Counted from the first letter of the stretch, positions 8,441-17,517 are shown. The stretch: 33,434 nucleotides of DNA from Thermomonas sp. (GCF_025993755.1 NZ_JAMQHN010000050.1:1-33434); one strand, 5' to 3'. Translations and numbers: made by a program. The notes: generated by a model not told the origin, from the letters alone.

Positions 8441-10468
8441 TCATTCGACGACCGGCTTCACGTCGCCCTTGCCCGCCGCCACCAGCCGTTCCACCAGCGT
8501 CGTCCAATCGACGGCGCGATTGAAACCGATCACGTCCAGCCGCGGCAAGCCGCTGCCTTCGACGATAGTAAATGCGTTTCCGCCCTGAGCCGGCGCTGAA
8601 CCCGACAATCCGCTCATGGTGCAGATCTGGTTTTCCAGCCGGCAACCGATGCCGAGCCGGCGGTAGCCGAAATCCGAGAACAGACCGATCAACTGTCCCT
8701 GGAGGCTGGCCATGAACGAGGAATCGCCGACGCTGCCGATGTCCTGCACCGCGCGCTGGCTGATCCGCTGCTTCACGCCAGGCGTCGGATGGCTGGCAAA
8801 GCGGGCATCGAACGCCACCGGTTTCCAATCGACCAGGCGCAGGTCCTCGATCGAACCATCCAGCCGGCCGGTGATCGTGCCGAATCCCAGCACTTCGGTC
8901 AGTCGCGCCAGATCCAGCCCCTTCAGCGCGATGTCCGCGCTCAGGCTGGGCGCGGTGCCGAACGGGCGTTCCAGCGCCAGCGCCGAGAACCGCACGGTGC
9001 CGTCGAACAGGTGCAGGGTGAGGCCACCCTCGAAATCGATGCGGTCGTTGGCATAGTGCGCGCTCGGGATCTCACCGCCGAGCACGCCGGTGAACGCCGG
9101 CAGGCCGAGCGCCTTCGAGACCTTCCCGAAATCGATGCCATCCAGCGCCATGCCGAAGCGGATGTCGGCGCCGGCGTTGGCGCGCGCGGGCCGGATCGCC
9201 ACGTCGCTCAGCTCCAGCGTGCCGCCCTGCATTGGAACACTCCACGTCGAAGACGAGCGCAGCACGCCGTCTCCGCTGCGCAGCGGAATCCGCGCCGCGC
9301 CGAACTCCAGCCCGTAGAGTTCGCCCGAATCCCACCGCAATTCGCTGTCCACCGGCGCCTCGGTCGAATAGCGCAATTCTCCGCGCAGGCCGTCGAAACC
9401 GAAACGCCCGGCCGGATCGCGCAACCCGGCATCGCGCACGACGGCGGCCACATCGACCAATTCGCCGTTCTCGATGCGGGTCGTCATGTCGACGCTGCCC
9501 CGCAGTTCGACCCCCTCCAGACCCAGGATGCCCAGCCAGCCCGACAGATAGCGTGGCCGCAGCGGTCCCAGGTCGCCGCTGTGCGCCTGCAGCACGAGAT
9601 CCCGCACGCTGCCGTCCGGCGCCACCCGTGCACGGCCGCTGCCGACAAGTACATCGCCATCGCGCCATTCGATCCTCGGCAGCGTCCAGCCGGCTGCGCC
9701 CGCGCTGCGTGCCTCGACGTGTAGGCCCACGGGGGACGGCGGCAGCGCGACATAGGTGGAGCCGACCAGGAATTCACCGCCATGCAGCGCGCCATCGGCC
9801 GTCACCCGCGTGTCCGGGCCGCCGCTGTAGGCAATCCGGAAATCACCGCCCAGGTGTTCGCCGACGATGCTGCTGTCGGCATTCTGCAAGGCCATCCCGT
9901 GGACCTGCAGAGGGCCGGAAACCCGCAGCGGCGCATCCGATGGCGCCTCGATCGCCAGCCGGCCGTCCAGCGTGCCCTCGCCAAATCTCGCGCCCGTCCA
10001 TGCCTGCGACAGCAGCGCCTGCGCCCAGACCAGCGGCACGCGGGCAAGCACTAGGGTCGTCAGTTCGGGGGTGGCCGAACGCCGCTCCAGCGCCAGCCGC
10101 GCCGAGCCTTTGTCCAGGCTCGCGGTCAATGTCTCCGCGTCGAAGCGGATCCCCAGTCGCAGCGGCCCCGCACCCTCGCCACGCAGCGCGCCCTCGCACT
10201 GCCAGCCATCGTTCGGCATGCGTCGCAGCGGGCAAGTCCAGTCGAGATCGCGATAGCGGTAGCCCAGCGTCGGCGCATCGACGCGGCCGGCGCGAATCCG
10301 CAGCTGGCCGACATCGGAATCATCGGTCCATTCCAGCCGCACTCGCACCTGTTCCAGGGTCGCCACCGGCGTCGTCATCCGCGCAATGCGCGCCTGCGCC
10401 ACCCGCGCCTGCGCGACGGGCGCCAGCAGCGTGGCCGCAATGCACAGGCATGGGATTGAACGACGCAT
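8441..10468 (-). CDS. ydbH: YdbH/AsmA-like periplasmic protein
   Basis: This 675-residue protein begins with a signal sequence or membrane anchor (RRSIPCLCIAATLLAPVAQA). The rest is a long beta-rich periplasmic region with alternating short hydrophobic strands and frequent LxGxL/ADI patterns, as in AsmA-like lipid-bridging proteins. The last 250 residues (from GGEIPSAHYANDRIDFEGGL) match the YdbH C-terminal region in general pattern. The YdbL-type lipoprotein follows directly downstream, as in the E. coli ydbH-ynbE-ydbL operon. It is shorter than E. coli YdbH (about 880 residues). Probable role: the inner-membrane end of a phospholipid bridge to the outer membrane, inferred from family and context. 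I chose the ATG at 10468; a TTG at 10483 is the other possible start. It is divergent from the receiver-Hpt gene with only 33 bases between. Confidence 0.78.
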   Translation of the reverse strand: MRRSIPCLCIAATLLAPVAQARVAQARIARMTTPVATLEQVRVRLEWTDDSDVGQLRIRAGRVDAPTLGYRYRDLDWTCPLRRMPNDGWQCEGALRGEGAGPLRLGIRFDAETLTASLDKGSARLALERRSATPELTTLVLARVPLVWAQALLSQAWTGARFGEGTLDGRLAIEAPSDAPLRVSGPLQVHGMALQNADSSIVGEHLGGDFRIAYSGGPDTRVTADGALHGGEFLVGSTYVALPPSPVGLHVEARSAGAAGWTLPRIEWRDGDVLVGSGRARVAPDGSVRDLVLQAHSGDLGPLRPRYLSGWLGILGLEGVELRGSVDMTTRIENGELVDVAAVVRDAGLRDPAGRFGFDGLRGELRYSTEAPVDSELRWDSGELYGLEFGAARIPLRSGDGVLRSSSTWSVPMQGGTLELSDVAIRPARANAGADIRFGMALDGIDFGKVSKALGLPAFTGVLGGEIPSAHYANDRIDFEGGLTLHLFDGTVRFSALALERPFGTAPSLSADIALKGLDLARLTEVLGFGTITGRLDGSIEDLRLVDWKPVAFDARFASHPTPGVKQRISQRAVQDIGSVGDSSFMASLQGQLIGLFSDFGYRRLGIGCRLENQICTMSGLSGSAPAQGGNAFTIVEGSGLPRLDVIGFNRAVDWTTLVERLVAAGKGDVKPVVE

Positions 10469-10501
10469 CCGTGCAGGATACAAAGACCCGGAGGTGCCGC
10501 G

Positions 10502-11191
10502 ATGAACGCTTCCACTGCCGCCGCCAAGCCAGGCCTGCTACTGGTCGAGGACGATCCGGTCAGTGCCGCCTTCCTCTCCGAAGGCGCGGCGCTGCTGGAT
10601 ATTGACGTGCAGCGCGCCACCGACGCCGCAAGCGCGCGCCGGGCCAGCCACGCGCGCCGCTTCGACCTGCTGCTGATCGACGCCCACCTGCCGGACGGTC
10701 TTGGCGAGGATCTGCTGCGGGCGTTGCGCGCAGCCGGTCAGGACGCCCCCGCGCTGGCGCATACCGCCGAACCGGGCGCGGATCTGCGCAGCCGGCTGCT
10801 CACCGCCGGATTTTGCGAGGTGCTGCACAAGCCGCTGCCGGTGGCGGAGCTGCAGGCTGCGCTGCGTCGGCACCTGGGCACAAGAAGCCCCTTCTGGGAC
10901 GATGCGGCGGCCCTGGCAGCGCTGGGCGGCAGGCCCGAGCAGGTCGCCGCGCTGCGAAGGCTGTTCCTCAATGAACTTCCGACGCAGCGTCTGCGAATTT
11001 CGACCGCGGTGGATCGGAGCGATGAGGCTGCGGTCCGTGAGGAACTGCATCGCCTGAGCGCCAGCTGCGGTTTCGTGGGCGCGACGCAATTGGCCGAAGC
11101 GGTGCGGCGGTTGCGCGCCGCGCCCATGGACGCCGCCGCGCTGCGGGCCTTGGAGTCGGCCATGGATGGGTTGCAGCGGTCGCCCGGCTGA
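10502..11191 (+). CDS. receiver-Hpt phosphorelay protein
   Basis: This 229-residue protein joins a CheY-like receiver to a histidine phosphotransfer domain. The receiver has the acidic pocket E16-D17-D18, phospho-acceptor Asp60 in LLLIDAHLP, Thr88 and Lys110 in HKPL. The Hpt domain follows from about residue 140 and carries the phospho-acceptor His183 in HRLSASCGF. The lysine usual two positions after the leucine of this motif is replaced by serine. The layout suggests a shuttle that accepts phosphate from a hybrid kinase and passes it on, but no histidine kinase or output regulator lies in the window. A GGAGG site seven bases before the ATG supports the start. It is an orphan gene: divergent from ydbH and convergent with pgi. 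Confidence 0.85.
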   Translation: MNASTAAAKPGLLLVEDDPVSAAFLSEGAALLDIDVQRATDAASARRASHARRFDLLLIDAHLPDGLGEDLLRALRAAGQDAPALAHTAEPGADLRSRLLTAGFCEVLHKPLPVAELQAALRRHLGTRSPFWDDAAALAALGGRPEQVAALRRLFLNELPTQRLRISTAVDRSDEAAVREELHRLSASCGFVGATQLAEAVRRLRAAPMDAAALRALESAMDGLQRSPG

Positions 11192-11239
11192 GCCATCGGG
11201 CAGGCTCGCGCGCAGGGTGCGCTTCCACAATGGCCTTCC

Positions 11240-12748
11240 TTACGGGCGACTGCCGCCCAACTCCTCCAGCAGCGCCCGCGTCACCGGGTCGTCGGCTTCA
11301 CCCTGCCCTTCGACCGCCGGCAGCAGGCGCTCGGCCAGGGTCTTCCCCAGTTCCACGCCATATTGGTCGAAGGCGTTGATGCCCCACAGCACCGATTGCA
11401 GATAGACGCTGTGCTCGTACATCGCCACCAGCATCCCGAGCGACTCGGGCGTGAGCGCATCGAGCAGCAACATCGTGCTCTGCCGGTTGCCGGGATGCCG
11501 CAGATGCGGATCGTCGCTGTCTTTTCCGTTCGCCAGCGCCTCCGCCTGCGCCAGCAGATTGGCCAGCTGCGCGGCGTGGTTGGCCACATGCGGATGATCG
11601 GCGCGGATCACTCCGATGAAATCGACCGGCACTGCCTGCGTTCCCTGATGCAGCGCCTGGAAGAAACTGTGCTGCGCATCGGACCCCACCCGGCCCCACC
11701 ACACCGGCACGGTGTCGGCTTCGACCAGCGTGCGATCCAGGCGCACCGACTTGCCGAGGCTCTCCATCACCAGCTGCTGCAGGTGCGCGGGCAACAACCG
11801 CAGGCGTTCGTCGTAGGGCAGCACCGCCTGGGTCGCAGCGCCCAGCGCGTTGCGGTTCCACACCGCTGTCAGCGCGTGCCAGACCGGCAGGTTTTCCCGC
11901 AGCGGCGCCGAAAGTGTGTGGGCATCCAGCGCGGCGGCGCCCGCGAGCATGCGCTCGAAAGCCTCCATGCCCAGCGCCAGCGCGGCGGAGAAACCCACCG
12001 CCGACCACAGCGAATAGCGCCCGCCCACCCAGTCCCACATCGGCAGGCTGCGCTCCGGGGAAATGCCAAATGCCGCCACCCGCTGCGGCGCGGCGCTGAC
12101 CGCGTAGAGGCGCGCATCGTCGCCGAGCCAATCGCGCACGATGCGCCCGTTGAGCAGGGTTTCGCGGGTGCCGAAACTCTTGGAGACGATCAACGCGGCG
12201 CTGCGGCGCGGATCGAGATTCGCAAGCAGACGCTGTGCGGCATGGCCGTCGAGATTGGACAGGAAATGCACCCGGAACCGTGCGCCCGGCTGCGCCAGCG
12301 CATCGGCCACCAGGCGCGGGCCGAGGTCGGAGCCGCCGATGCCGATGCTTATGACATCGGTGACGTCGCTGGCGGCCAGCTCCGCGTAAAGATTCCGCAT
12401 TCGCGCCAGCGCCTGCTGCGCCTGCGCGTGGGCAGCGCGGGTTGCCCCGGTGGCGCCGGAACTGCCGCGCAGGGCGGTGTGGAGGGCGGCGCGGCCTTCG
12501 GTCGGGTTGACCGTTTCGCCGCCGCACAGGCGTTGCATCGCGCCGGCCAGATCGGCACGCCGCGCGATCTCGAACAACGCATCGAGCGCGGCACGGTCAT
12601 AGCACTGGCGGGCGAAGCTGGCGTACAGCGGGCCGACCCGCAGCGCAAAATCTGCGCCCCGCGCGGGGTCACCGGCAACCAGCTGCGACAGCATCGTGCC
12701 GGACAGCCGATGTGCATGAACTTCCAGGCCGTCCAGCAGGCCGGCCAC
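11240..12748 (-). CDS. pgi: glucose-6-phosphate isomerase
   Basis: The enzyme interconverts glucose 6-phosphate and fructose 6-phosphate in the cytoplasm, linking glycolysis, gluconeogenesis and sugar-nucleotide synthesis. The 502-residue protein shows the family motifs: [14 protein letters not shown], the phosphate-binding region [10 protein letters not shown], catalytic Glu in VMESLGKSV, His in [13 protein letters not shown], and Lys469 in [11 protein letters not shown]. The start is a GTG at 12748, five bases after the panD stop, giving [17 protein letters not shown]. The frame is open further upstream, but only because it runs through panD in another frame. It closes the pcnB-folK-panB-panC-panD-pgi run, an order familiar from xanthomonads. 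It supplies fructose 6-phosphate, the precursor of the mannose pathway of XanB encoded 18 kb away. No clear terminator is visible in the 48 bases before the convergent gene. Confidence 0.95.
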   Translation of the reverse strand: MAGLLDGLEVHAHRLSGTMLSQLVAGDPARGADFALRVGPLYASFARQCYDRAALDALFEIARRADLAGAMQRLCGGETVNPTEGRAALHTALRGSSGATGATRAAHAQAQQALARMRNLYAELAASDVTDVISIGIGGSDLGPRLVADALAQPGARFRVHFLSNLDGHAAQRLLANLDPRRSAALIVSKSFGTRETLLNGRIVRDWLGDDARLYAVSAAPQRVAAFGISPERSLPMWDWVGGRYSLWSAVGFSAALALGMEAFERMLAGAAALDAHTLSAPLRENLPVWHALTAVWNRNALGAATQAVLPYDERLRLLPAHLQQLVMESLGKSVRLDRTLVEADTVPVWWGRVGSDAQHSFFQALHQGTQAVPVDFIGVIRADHPHVANHAAQLANLLAQAEALANGKDSDDPHLRHPGNRQSTMLLLDALTPESLGMLVAMYEHSVYLQSVLWGINAFDQYGVELGKTLAERLLPAVEGQGEADDPVTRALLEELGGSRP

Positions 12749-12750
12749 GT

Positions 12751-13131
12751 TCAGGCCGCCTGTTTGGCCGTCGAACGCGTGGTGTGGGTCAGCCGGTTGT
12801 CGGCATCGACGTAAACCAGGGTCGGCTTGAAGCGCGCCGCCTCGGCCTCGTCGCACTGGCCGTAGGCGCAGATGATGATCAGGTCGCCCACCTGCGCCTT
12901 GTGCGCCGCCGCGCCGTTGATCGAGATCACGCCGCTGCCCTCGTCGGCGCGGATCGCGTAGGTGGAAAAGCGCTCACCGCTGGTGACGTCGTAGATGTCG
13001 ATGCGCTCGTATTCGCGGATGCCGGCGATGTCCAGCAGCCGTCCGTCGATCGCGCAGGAGCCTTCGTAATGCAGCTCGGCATGGGTGACGGTGGCGCGGT
13101 GGATCTTGCACTTGAGCAGGGTCAGCAACAT
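12751..13131 (-). CDS. panD: aspartate 1-decarboxylase
   Basis: PanD makes beta-alanine from aspartate for pantothenate synthesis. The 126-residue proenzyme is normal in length. It cleaves itself at Gly24-Ser25 (visible in YEGSC), and the serine becomes the pyruvoyl cofactor. Other conserved parts are [16 protein letters not shown] at the N-terminus and the [20 protein letters not shown] core. The ATG at 13131 is preceded by a weak ribosome site. It lies 83 bases downstream of panC, with its own candidate promoter in the gap, and five bases upstream of pgi. The product joins pantoate in the PanC reaction. Confidence 0.96.
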   Translation of the reverse strand: MLLTLLKCKIHRATVTHAELHYEGSCAIDGRLLDIAGIREYERIDIYDVTSGERFSTYAIRADEGSGVISINGAAAHKAQVGDLIIICAYGQCDEAEAARFKPTLVYVDADNRLTHTTRSTAKQAA

Positions 13132-13169
13132 GGTTCGTTCCGAAAACGGCGCTTGCGCCCAAAAGTTGA

Positions 13170-13197
13170 AGTATAGAACGGCCTTTGCGCACTGCAA
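13170..13197 (-). promoter_or_regulatory. candidate sigma-70 promoter for panD-pgi
   Basis: On the minus strand TTGCAG (13192-13197) and TATACT (13170-13175) are separated by 16 bases. The -10 box is close to consensus and the -35 is half-matched. It sits in the panC-panD gap, about 40 bases ahead of the panD ATG, so panD and pgi could be transcribed apart from panBC. Confidence 0.5.
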
Positions 13198-13214
13198 CAA
13201 AGCACCGGATTCCG

Positions 13215-14081
13215 TCATCCAGACAAAGCGGAATCGAATTCCAGATTGTCGATCAGCCGCGTCTTGCCAAGCCGCGCGGCGATCAGGGCAACGCGCGGGC
13301 CGGGCAGTTCGCCGACGGGCTCGCACAGGTCCGCGGTGCGGATGACGGCATAGTCGGGCACGAAGCCGGCCTCGCGAAGGGCGGCGTTCGCCTCGGCCTC
13401 GACCTGCGCCCGTACCGCACCTTCCTGCGTCATCACGCGCATCCGCAGCAGGACGCGGTGCAACTCCGGCGCCCGCGCGCGGTCTTCGGGCGACAGGTAG
13501 CGGTTGCGGGAACTCATCGCCAGCCCGTCGCTTTCGCGCACGATGTCGCCGGCCACCAGTTCGACCGGAAACGCCAGATCCTCGACCATCCGCCGCACCA
13601 CCAGCCATTGCTGGTAGTCCTTGCGTCCGAACGCCGCCACGTCAGGCCGCACCTGGTGGAACAGCCGCGCCACCACGGTGCACACGCCATCGAAATGGCC
13701 GGGGCGATGCGCGCCTTCCAGTACATCGCTCACCGCCGGCACGTGCATCCGCACCGCCGCGTCCGGCCCGAACGGATACATCGTGGCCACGTCCGGCAAC
13801 CACAGCGTATCGCAGCCGGCAGCCGCAAGACCCGCCGCATCGTCCTCGGGCGTGCGCGGATAGCGGGTGAAATCCTCGTTCGGCCCGAACTGGGTGGGAT
13901 TGACGAACACGCTGGCCACCACGCGATCGGCATGCCGGCGGGCCAGCGCGACCAGCGAATGGTGGCCGGCGTGCAGGTTGCCCATGGTCGGCACGAAACC
14001 GACCCGCAGGCCGTCGCGCTTCCAGCCGGCGACGGTGGCGCGCAGTCGATCGAGTTCGGTGAGGGTTTGAATCGCGGTCAT
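13215..14081 (-). CDS. panC: pantothenate synthetase (pantoate-beta-alanine ligase)
   Basis: PanC joins pantoate and beta-alanine through a pantoyl-adenylate intermediate, using ATP. The 288-residue protein has the nucleotidyltransferase signature [10 protein letters not shown] (31-40, with H37 and H40), the [13 protein letters not shown] substrate loop, FGRKDYQQ, and the KMSKS-like [10 protein letters not shown]. The length is normal. The start ATG is at 14081; an upstream open frame is a shadow of panB. It lies 31 bases downstream of panB, with an 8-bp hairpin in the gap, and is likely co-transcribed with it. Confidence 0.96.
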   Translation of the reverse strand: MTAIQTLTELDRLRATVAGWKRDGLRVGFVPTMGNLHAGHHSLVALARRHADRVVASVFVNPTQFGPNEDFTRYPRTPEDDAAGLAAAGCDTLWLPDVATMYPFGPDAAVRMHVPAVSDVLEGAHRPGHFDGVCTVVARLFHQVRPDVAAFGRKDYQQWLVVRRMVEDLAFPVELVAGDIVRESDGLAMSSRNRYLSPEDRARAPELHRVLLRMRVMTQEGAVRAQVEAEANAALREAGFVPDYAVIRTADLCEPVGELPGPRVALIAARLGKTRLIDNLEFDSALSG

Positions 14082-14090
14082 GTATTGCTT

Positions 14091-14112
14091 GCCTTCCCTT
14101 GAAGGGGAAGGC
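14091..14112. repeat. perfect 8-bp hairpin between panB and panC
   Basis: GCCTTCCC (14091-14098) and GGGAAGGC (14105-14112) form a perfect stem around the loop TTGAAG. No T-run follows, so it is not a typical terminator. It could be an mRNA processing or stability element, or a small dispersed palindrome. Confidence 0.55.
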
Positions 14113-14928
14113 TCAAAGGTAGGAATGCGTTTCGTCGGGGAAACTGCCGTCGCGCACCGCCTCGGCGTAGGCCCGGATCGCGCCGGCGATCGAGCCGCCT
14201 TCGGCGAGGAAATCCTTGACGAATTTCGGCTTGCGGTGGCCGGTGTCGATCCCGAGCAGGTCATGCAGCACCAGCACCTGGCCATCGCACCCGCCTCCGG
14301 CGCCGATGCCGATGGTCGGGATCGGACTGGCGGCGGTGATGTCCGCGGCCAGTGCGGCCGGCACGCCTTCCAGCACCAGCAGCGACGCGCCCGCCTCGGC
14401 GACCTCCAGCGCGGCGGCGCGCAGGCGCTCGGCCGCCGACTGCTCGCGCCCCTGCACCTTGAAGCCGCCCATGCGCAGCACCGACTGCGGGGTCAGGCCG
14501 AGGTGGGAGCAGACCGGAATCTCGCGCTCGACCAGGAACCGGATGATGTCCAGCTTGTGCCCGGCGCCTTCGAGCTTGACCATCGCCGCGCCGGCCTGGA
14601 TGAAGCGCAGCGCCGCTGCGTGGGCCTGTTCGGGCGTCGGGTCCGAGCCGAACGGAAAGTCGGCGATCTTCAGCGCCCGCCGCGCGCCGCGCGCCACGGC
14701 CGCGGTGTGATAGGCGATGTCCTCGACCCGCACTGGCAGGGTGGAGTCGTGGCCCTGCACCACCATGCCCAGCGAATCGCCGATCAGGAGGATGTCGATG
14801 CCAGCATCGTCGAGGACGCGCGCGAAGCTGGCGTCGTAGCAGGTCAGCATCACCAGCTTGCGGCCTTCGCTCCGCGCTTGCGCCAGCTGCGGCACGCTGA
14901 CCGCCTTGGTTTCGGCATGGACGCTCAT
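14113..14928 (-). CDS. panB: 3-methyl-2-oxobutanoate hydroxymethyltransferase
   Basis: PanB adds a hydroxymethyl group from 5,10-methylene-tetrahydrofolate to alpha-ketoisovalerate, the first committed step to pantothenate. The 271-residue protein has the family motifs [10 protein letters not shown], the metal-binding segment [17 protein letters not shown] (Asp51), KLEGAGH and [15 protein letters not shown]. The ATG at 14928 has GGAG five bases upstream and is preferred over the GTG at 14931. The downstream order panB-panC-panD and the upstream folK (folate pathway) fit a vitamin cluster: PanB itself uses a folate cofactor. Confidence 0.96.
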   Translation of the reverse strand: MSVHAETKAVSVPQLAQARSEGRKLVMLTCYDASFARVLDDAGIDILLIGDSLGMVVQGHDSTLPVRVEDIAYHTAAVARGARRALKIADFPFGSDPTPEQAHAAALRFIQAGAAMVKLEGAGHKLDIIRFLVEREIPVCSHLGLTPQSVLRMGGFKVQGREQSAAERLRAAALEVAEAGASLLVLEGVPAALAADITAASPIPTIGIGAGGGCDGQVLVLHDLLGIDTGHRKPKFVKDFLAEGGSIAGAIRAYAEAVRDGSFPDETHSYL

Positions 14929-14981
14929 CACGACTCCGGCTCGGGGAAGCCCTGATTATCCTTCATCGTGCGGCAAGGACT

Positions 14982-15506
14982 TCACTCGACGTCGATGTCG
15001 ATGAAATCCGCCGCCAACGGCGCGATTCCGCCCACGTCCACGTGGCGCAGCGCCTCGCCCACGCTCCCATGGCCGGGAAACTCGGCATCCGCCGCGATCT
15101 CGGCCAGCGGTACCAGCGCGAAGGCGCGCTCGTGCAGGTAGGGATGCGGCACGCGCAGGCCGGGCCGGTTGATCCTTTGGTTGCCGTACAGCAGCAGATC
15201 GAGATCCAGCGTGCGCGGCCCCCACTTGAGCGACGCCGTGCTGCGCTGGCGGCCGGCGCGGCGCTCGATCGCCAGCAGTTCCCGCAGCAACGCTTCGGGC
15301 GTGAGCCGGGTTTCCAGCAGGACCGCCGCATTGATGAAATCGGGCTGGGACACGCCGCCCCAGGCCGGGGTGCGGTACAGGCGCGAAGCCGCCAGCACGC
15401 GGCTTTCGGGCAATTCGCCCATGGCCGCGATGGCCGCACGCACCGCCTCGGCCGGACGGCCGATGTTGGCTCCCAATCCGATGCAGGCACGGATCGACGG
15501 TTGCAT
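14982..15506 (-). CDS. folK: 2-amino-4-hydroxy-6-hydroxymethyldihydropteridine pyrophosphokinase
   Basis: FolK (HPPK) transfers pyrophosphate from ATP to 6-hydroxymethyl-dihydropterin in folate synthesis. The 174-residue protein starts with the family pattern CIGLGANIG. It carries the signature WGPRTLDLDLLLYG with its paired aspartates for magnesium, and HPYLHERAFALVPLAEI. The start ATG follows the pcnB stop directly (TGAATG), so translation is probably coupled. The pcnB-folK-panB order is common in proteobacteria. Confidence 0.95.
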   Translation of the reverse strand: MQPSIRACIGLGANIGRPAEAVRAAIAAMGELPESRVLAASRLYRTPAWGGVSQPDFINAAVLLETRLTPEALLRELLAIERRAGRQRSTASLKWGPRTLDLDLLLYGNQRINRPGLRVPHPYLHERAFALVPLAEIAADAEFPGHGSVGEALRHVDVGGIAPLAADFIDIDVE

Positions 15507-16856
15507 TCAGGAGTCTCCGTCCGAGGGCGCCCCTGGCGCAGAGGCATCGCTCCGATCCGGGCTGGACGACGCTTTCGGAGCGCACCTGCCGCTTTGCGCC
15601 TCGGTTGCCGATGCGGCCTCCGGGTCCTTCTGCGCCTGGCGCCAGAACGCGACATCGTTCGCGTGTGCGTTCGAGGCCGCCAGCCGCAGTTCGAGAAAAT
15701 CGAACGCGGCGCGGAAACGCGGATGCGAGAGCATCCGGTGCACGCGCTTGCGCTGGCGCAGCGCAAACCGCGGCTGCAGCAGCCAGATTTCCTGCATCGG
15801 CAGCGAGAACCGGCGCGGCAAGGCCGTGCGCGTCACCTGCCGCAGCGTCACGCGATCGGCCGCCCGCCGCTGCGCTTCGGCGGCATGCACACCCTGCGCC
15901 TGCAGCTGCGCCAGCGCGTGGCAATAGGCCGGCCACAGCAGGACCGCGAACAGGAAGGCCGGCGACACCGGCTCGCCGGCCGCCAGCCGCGCATCGGTAT
16001 TGCGCAAACCCTGCAGCAGCATCTTGCGCAGCGCGCCGGACTTGTTCGAGGCCAGCGCCTGCGCGGTGTCCGGCAGCAGCACCGACAGCAGGCCGAAGCG
16101 CTCCAGGTGCTCGAAGCTGGCGACGGCATGGCCGGCGAGGAACAGCTTCATGGTTTCCTCGAACAGCCGCGACGGCGAGGAATCCTTCAACAGCGGCGCC
16201 AGCCTGGGGATCGGTTCTGCGGTGGCCGCTTCCACCGTGAAGCCGAGCTTCGCGGCCAGGCGCGATGCGCGCAGCATCCGCACCGGATCCTCGCGATAGC
16301 GCGCTTCCGGCTCGCCAATCAGGCGCAGCGTGCGCGCCTGCACGTCGGCAAAGCCGCCGACGTAGTCGTGCACGCTGAAATCGGCGATCGAGTAATACAG
16401 GGCGTTGGCGGTGAAGTCGCGGCGGATCGCGTCTTCCTCGATGCTGCCGTAGACGTTGTCGCGCACCAGCCGCCCGCTTTCCAGCACCTCGCGACCTTCC
16501 TCGCCGTCGTCATCCCCGCCGTTGGCGCGGAAGGTGGCCACCTCGATGATCTCGCGACCGAAGACGACGTGGGCCAACCGGAACCGCCGCCCAATCAGGC
16601 GACAGTTCCGGAAGATCGACTTGACCTGCTCCGGCGTGGCGTCGGTCGCGACGTCGAAATCCTTGGGCATGCGCCCGATCAGAAGATCGCGCACGGCACC
16701 GCCGACCAGATACGCCGAAAAACCCGACTCGCGCAGGTGGTAGAGCACCTTCAGCGCGTTGCGGCTCATCTGCTTGCGCGACACGCCGTGCACGTCGCGC
16801 GGGATCAGGTGCAACGCTGGTGCCGCGGGGTCGGGTTGGCGATCGGAATCGGTCAT
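15507..16856 (-). CDS. pcnB: poly(A) polymerase I
   Basis: PcnB adds poly(A) tails to RNA 3' ends and so promotes decay. The 449-residue protein belongs to the class II nucleotidyltransferases. It has YLVGGAVRDLLIGRMPKDFDV with metal-binding Asp66 and Asp68, and RNCRLIGRRFRLAHVVFGRE, which separates poly(A) polymerase from tRNA nucleotidyltransferase. The basic C-terminal part ends in a low-complexity Ser/Ala-rich tail. I take the ATG at 16856 (MTDSDRQPD). The frame is open to an ATG at 16928, which would add a basic 24-residue extension; neither start has a strong ribosome site. It is the first gene of the pcnB-folK-pan-pgi run and is divergent from tRNA-Glu. Confidence 0.93.
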   Translation of the reverse strand: MTDSDRQPDPAAPALHLIPRDVHGVSRKQMSRNALKVLYHLRESGFSAYLVGGAVRDLLIGRMPKDFDVATDATPEQVKSIFRNCRLIGRRFRLAHVVFGREIIEVATFRANGGDDDGEEGREVLESGRLVRDNVYGSIEEDAIRRDFTANALYYSIADFSVHDYVGGFADVQARTLRLIGEPEARYREDPVRMLRASRLAAKLGFTVEAATAEPIPRLAPLLKDSSPSRLFEETMKLFLAGHAVASFEHLERFGLLSVLLPDTAQALASNKSGALRKMLLQGLRNTDARLAAGEPVSPAFLFAVLLWPAYCHALAQLQAQGVHAAEAQRRAADRVTLRQVTRTALPRRFSLPMQEIWLLQPRFALRQRKRVHRMLSHPRFRAAFDFLELRLAASNAHANDVAFWRQAQKDPEAASATEAQSGRCAPKASSSPDRSDASAPGAPSDGDS

Positions 16857-16968
16857 GCGCAGAGGCAGCGGGAAGGACGCGCGGCGCCGCATACGGCGGG
16901 CCATCGTGCGCATGGTAGCAAGGACCATCGCTTCGCCAACGAAGGATGCGCGCTGAGGCCGGCTCGGC

Positions 16969-16974
16969 TACAAT
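16969..16974 (+). promoter_or_regulatory. -10 box of the tRNA-Glu promoter
   Basis: TACAAT lies 39 bases before the tRNA. It is followed by a GC-rich stretch (GCCCGGCCCGGC), the kind of discriminator seen in stable-RNA promoters under stringent control. No convincing -35 hexamer is visible at 16-18 bases. Confidence 0.5.
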
Positions 16975-17012
16975 GCCCGGCCCGGCAGCCAAAGCCTGCC
17001 GACCGGTTCCAA

Positions 17013-17088
17013 GCTCCCTTCGTCTAGAGGCCCAGGACGTGGCCCTCTCAAGGCTAAAACACGGGTTCGAATCCCGTAGGGAGCGCCA
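17013..17088 (+). tRNA. tRNA-Glu (anticodon CTC), CCA encoded
   Basis: A full cloverleaf can be drawn. The acceptor GCTCCCT (17013-17019) pairs with AGGGAGC (17078-17084), followed by G and an encoded CCA (17086-17088). The anticodon stem is 17040-17044 with 17052-17056, with a 7-base loop CTCTCAA and anticodon CTC at 17047-17049. The T arm has GGTTCGAATCC. The D-arm sequence TCGTCTAGAGGCCCAGGAC matches tRNA-Glu. It reads GAG codons, frequent in this GC-rich genome. It is a single tRNA gene with its own terminator. Confidence 0.97.
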
Positions 17089-17092
17089 ACCC

Positions 17093-17123
17093 GAAACCCG
17101 CGCCCTGCGCGGGTTTCTTTTTT
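17093..17123 (+). terminator. Rho-independent terminator of tRNA-Glu
   Basis: A perfect 11-bp stem (17093-17103 with 17107-17117, GAAACCCGCGC and its complement) has a 3-base loop, followed by six T residues (17118-17123). It starts five bases after the tRNA CCA end. Confidence 0.95.
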
Positions 17124-17247
17124 CGTTCTTCATCCCGATTGAGGAAGATTCACACTGTCCCTCTGGTGGACTTGCCGTGGTGCATCCACGCCCCGGGGCG
17201 GTCTGCGAATGCAGGAGCTTGCACGTCGCCGCTCGAAGACGGCCGGG

Positions 17248-17333
17248 GACACAGTCCCTTGGGTGCGAATGTCCCCCGGCGCCGGCCGTTGGTCGTCGCC
17301 TCCTCCTTGATTTCGCACCCAAGGGCCTGTGTC
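17248..17333. repeat. long inverted repeat 1 (22-bp arms)
   Basis: The arms are 17248-17269 and 17312-17333, with 21 of 22 bases complementary. Core sequence of the left arm: CCCTTGGGTGCGAA. The 42-base loop carries AATGTCCCCCGGC (17268-17280) and CCTCCTCCTTGATTTC (17299-17314). Each recurs inverted in the second repeat block about 150-200 bases downstream. Confidence 0.85.
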
Positions 17334-17416
17334 CGCGGCTTCGTGATGTGTGAAGAGGCGAAAAGCGGCCCCTGATGTTTTCTGCCCTGTGTTTGACGCG
17401 CGAATGACTCGCCGCC

Positions 17417-17517
17417 CCGGAGGGGTTGGCTGCCCTGTGTGGTGAAATCAAGGAGGAGGCCTCCGCGCAGGCGGAGGCCGGGGGACATTGGCCGCGCAGG
17501 GCAGCCACCCCCTCCGG
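17417..17517. repeat. long inverted repeat 2 (26-bp arms) with central hairpin
   Basis: The arms are 17417-17442 and 17492-17517, with 23 of 26 bases complementary (core GGCTGCCCTG). Between them GGCCTCCGC (17458-17466) and GCGGAGGCC (17471-17479) form a perfect 9-bp stem with a 4-base loop. GAAATCAAGGAGGAGG (17444-17459) and GCCGGGGGACATT (17477-17489) are exact inverted copies of segments inside repeat 1. Confidence 0.85.

Noticed and set aside
11363-12814. 483-codon plus-strand open frame
   Set aside because: Antisense shadow of pgi; composition is rich in Arg/His/Gln and no family is visible.
15042-17027. 661-codon plus-strand open frame
   Set aside because: Antisense to folK and pcnB and runs into the tRNA; no protein motif.
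17248-17517. CRISPR array
   Set aside because: The repeats are inverted and of different lengths, with no regular direct repeat-spacer pattern and no cas genes.
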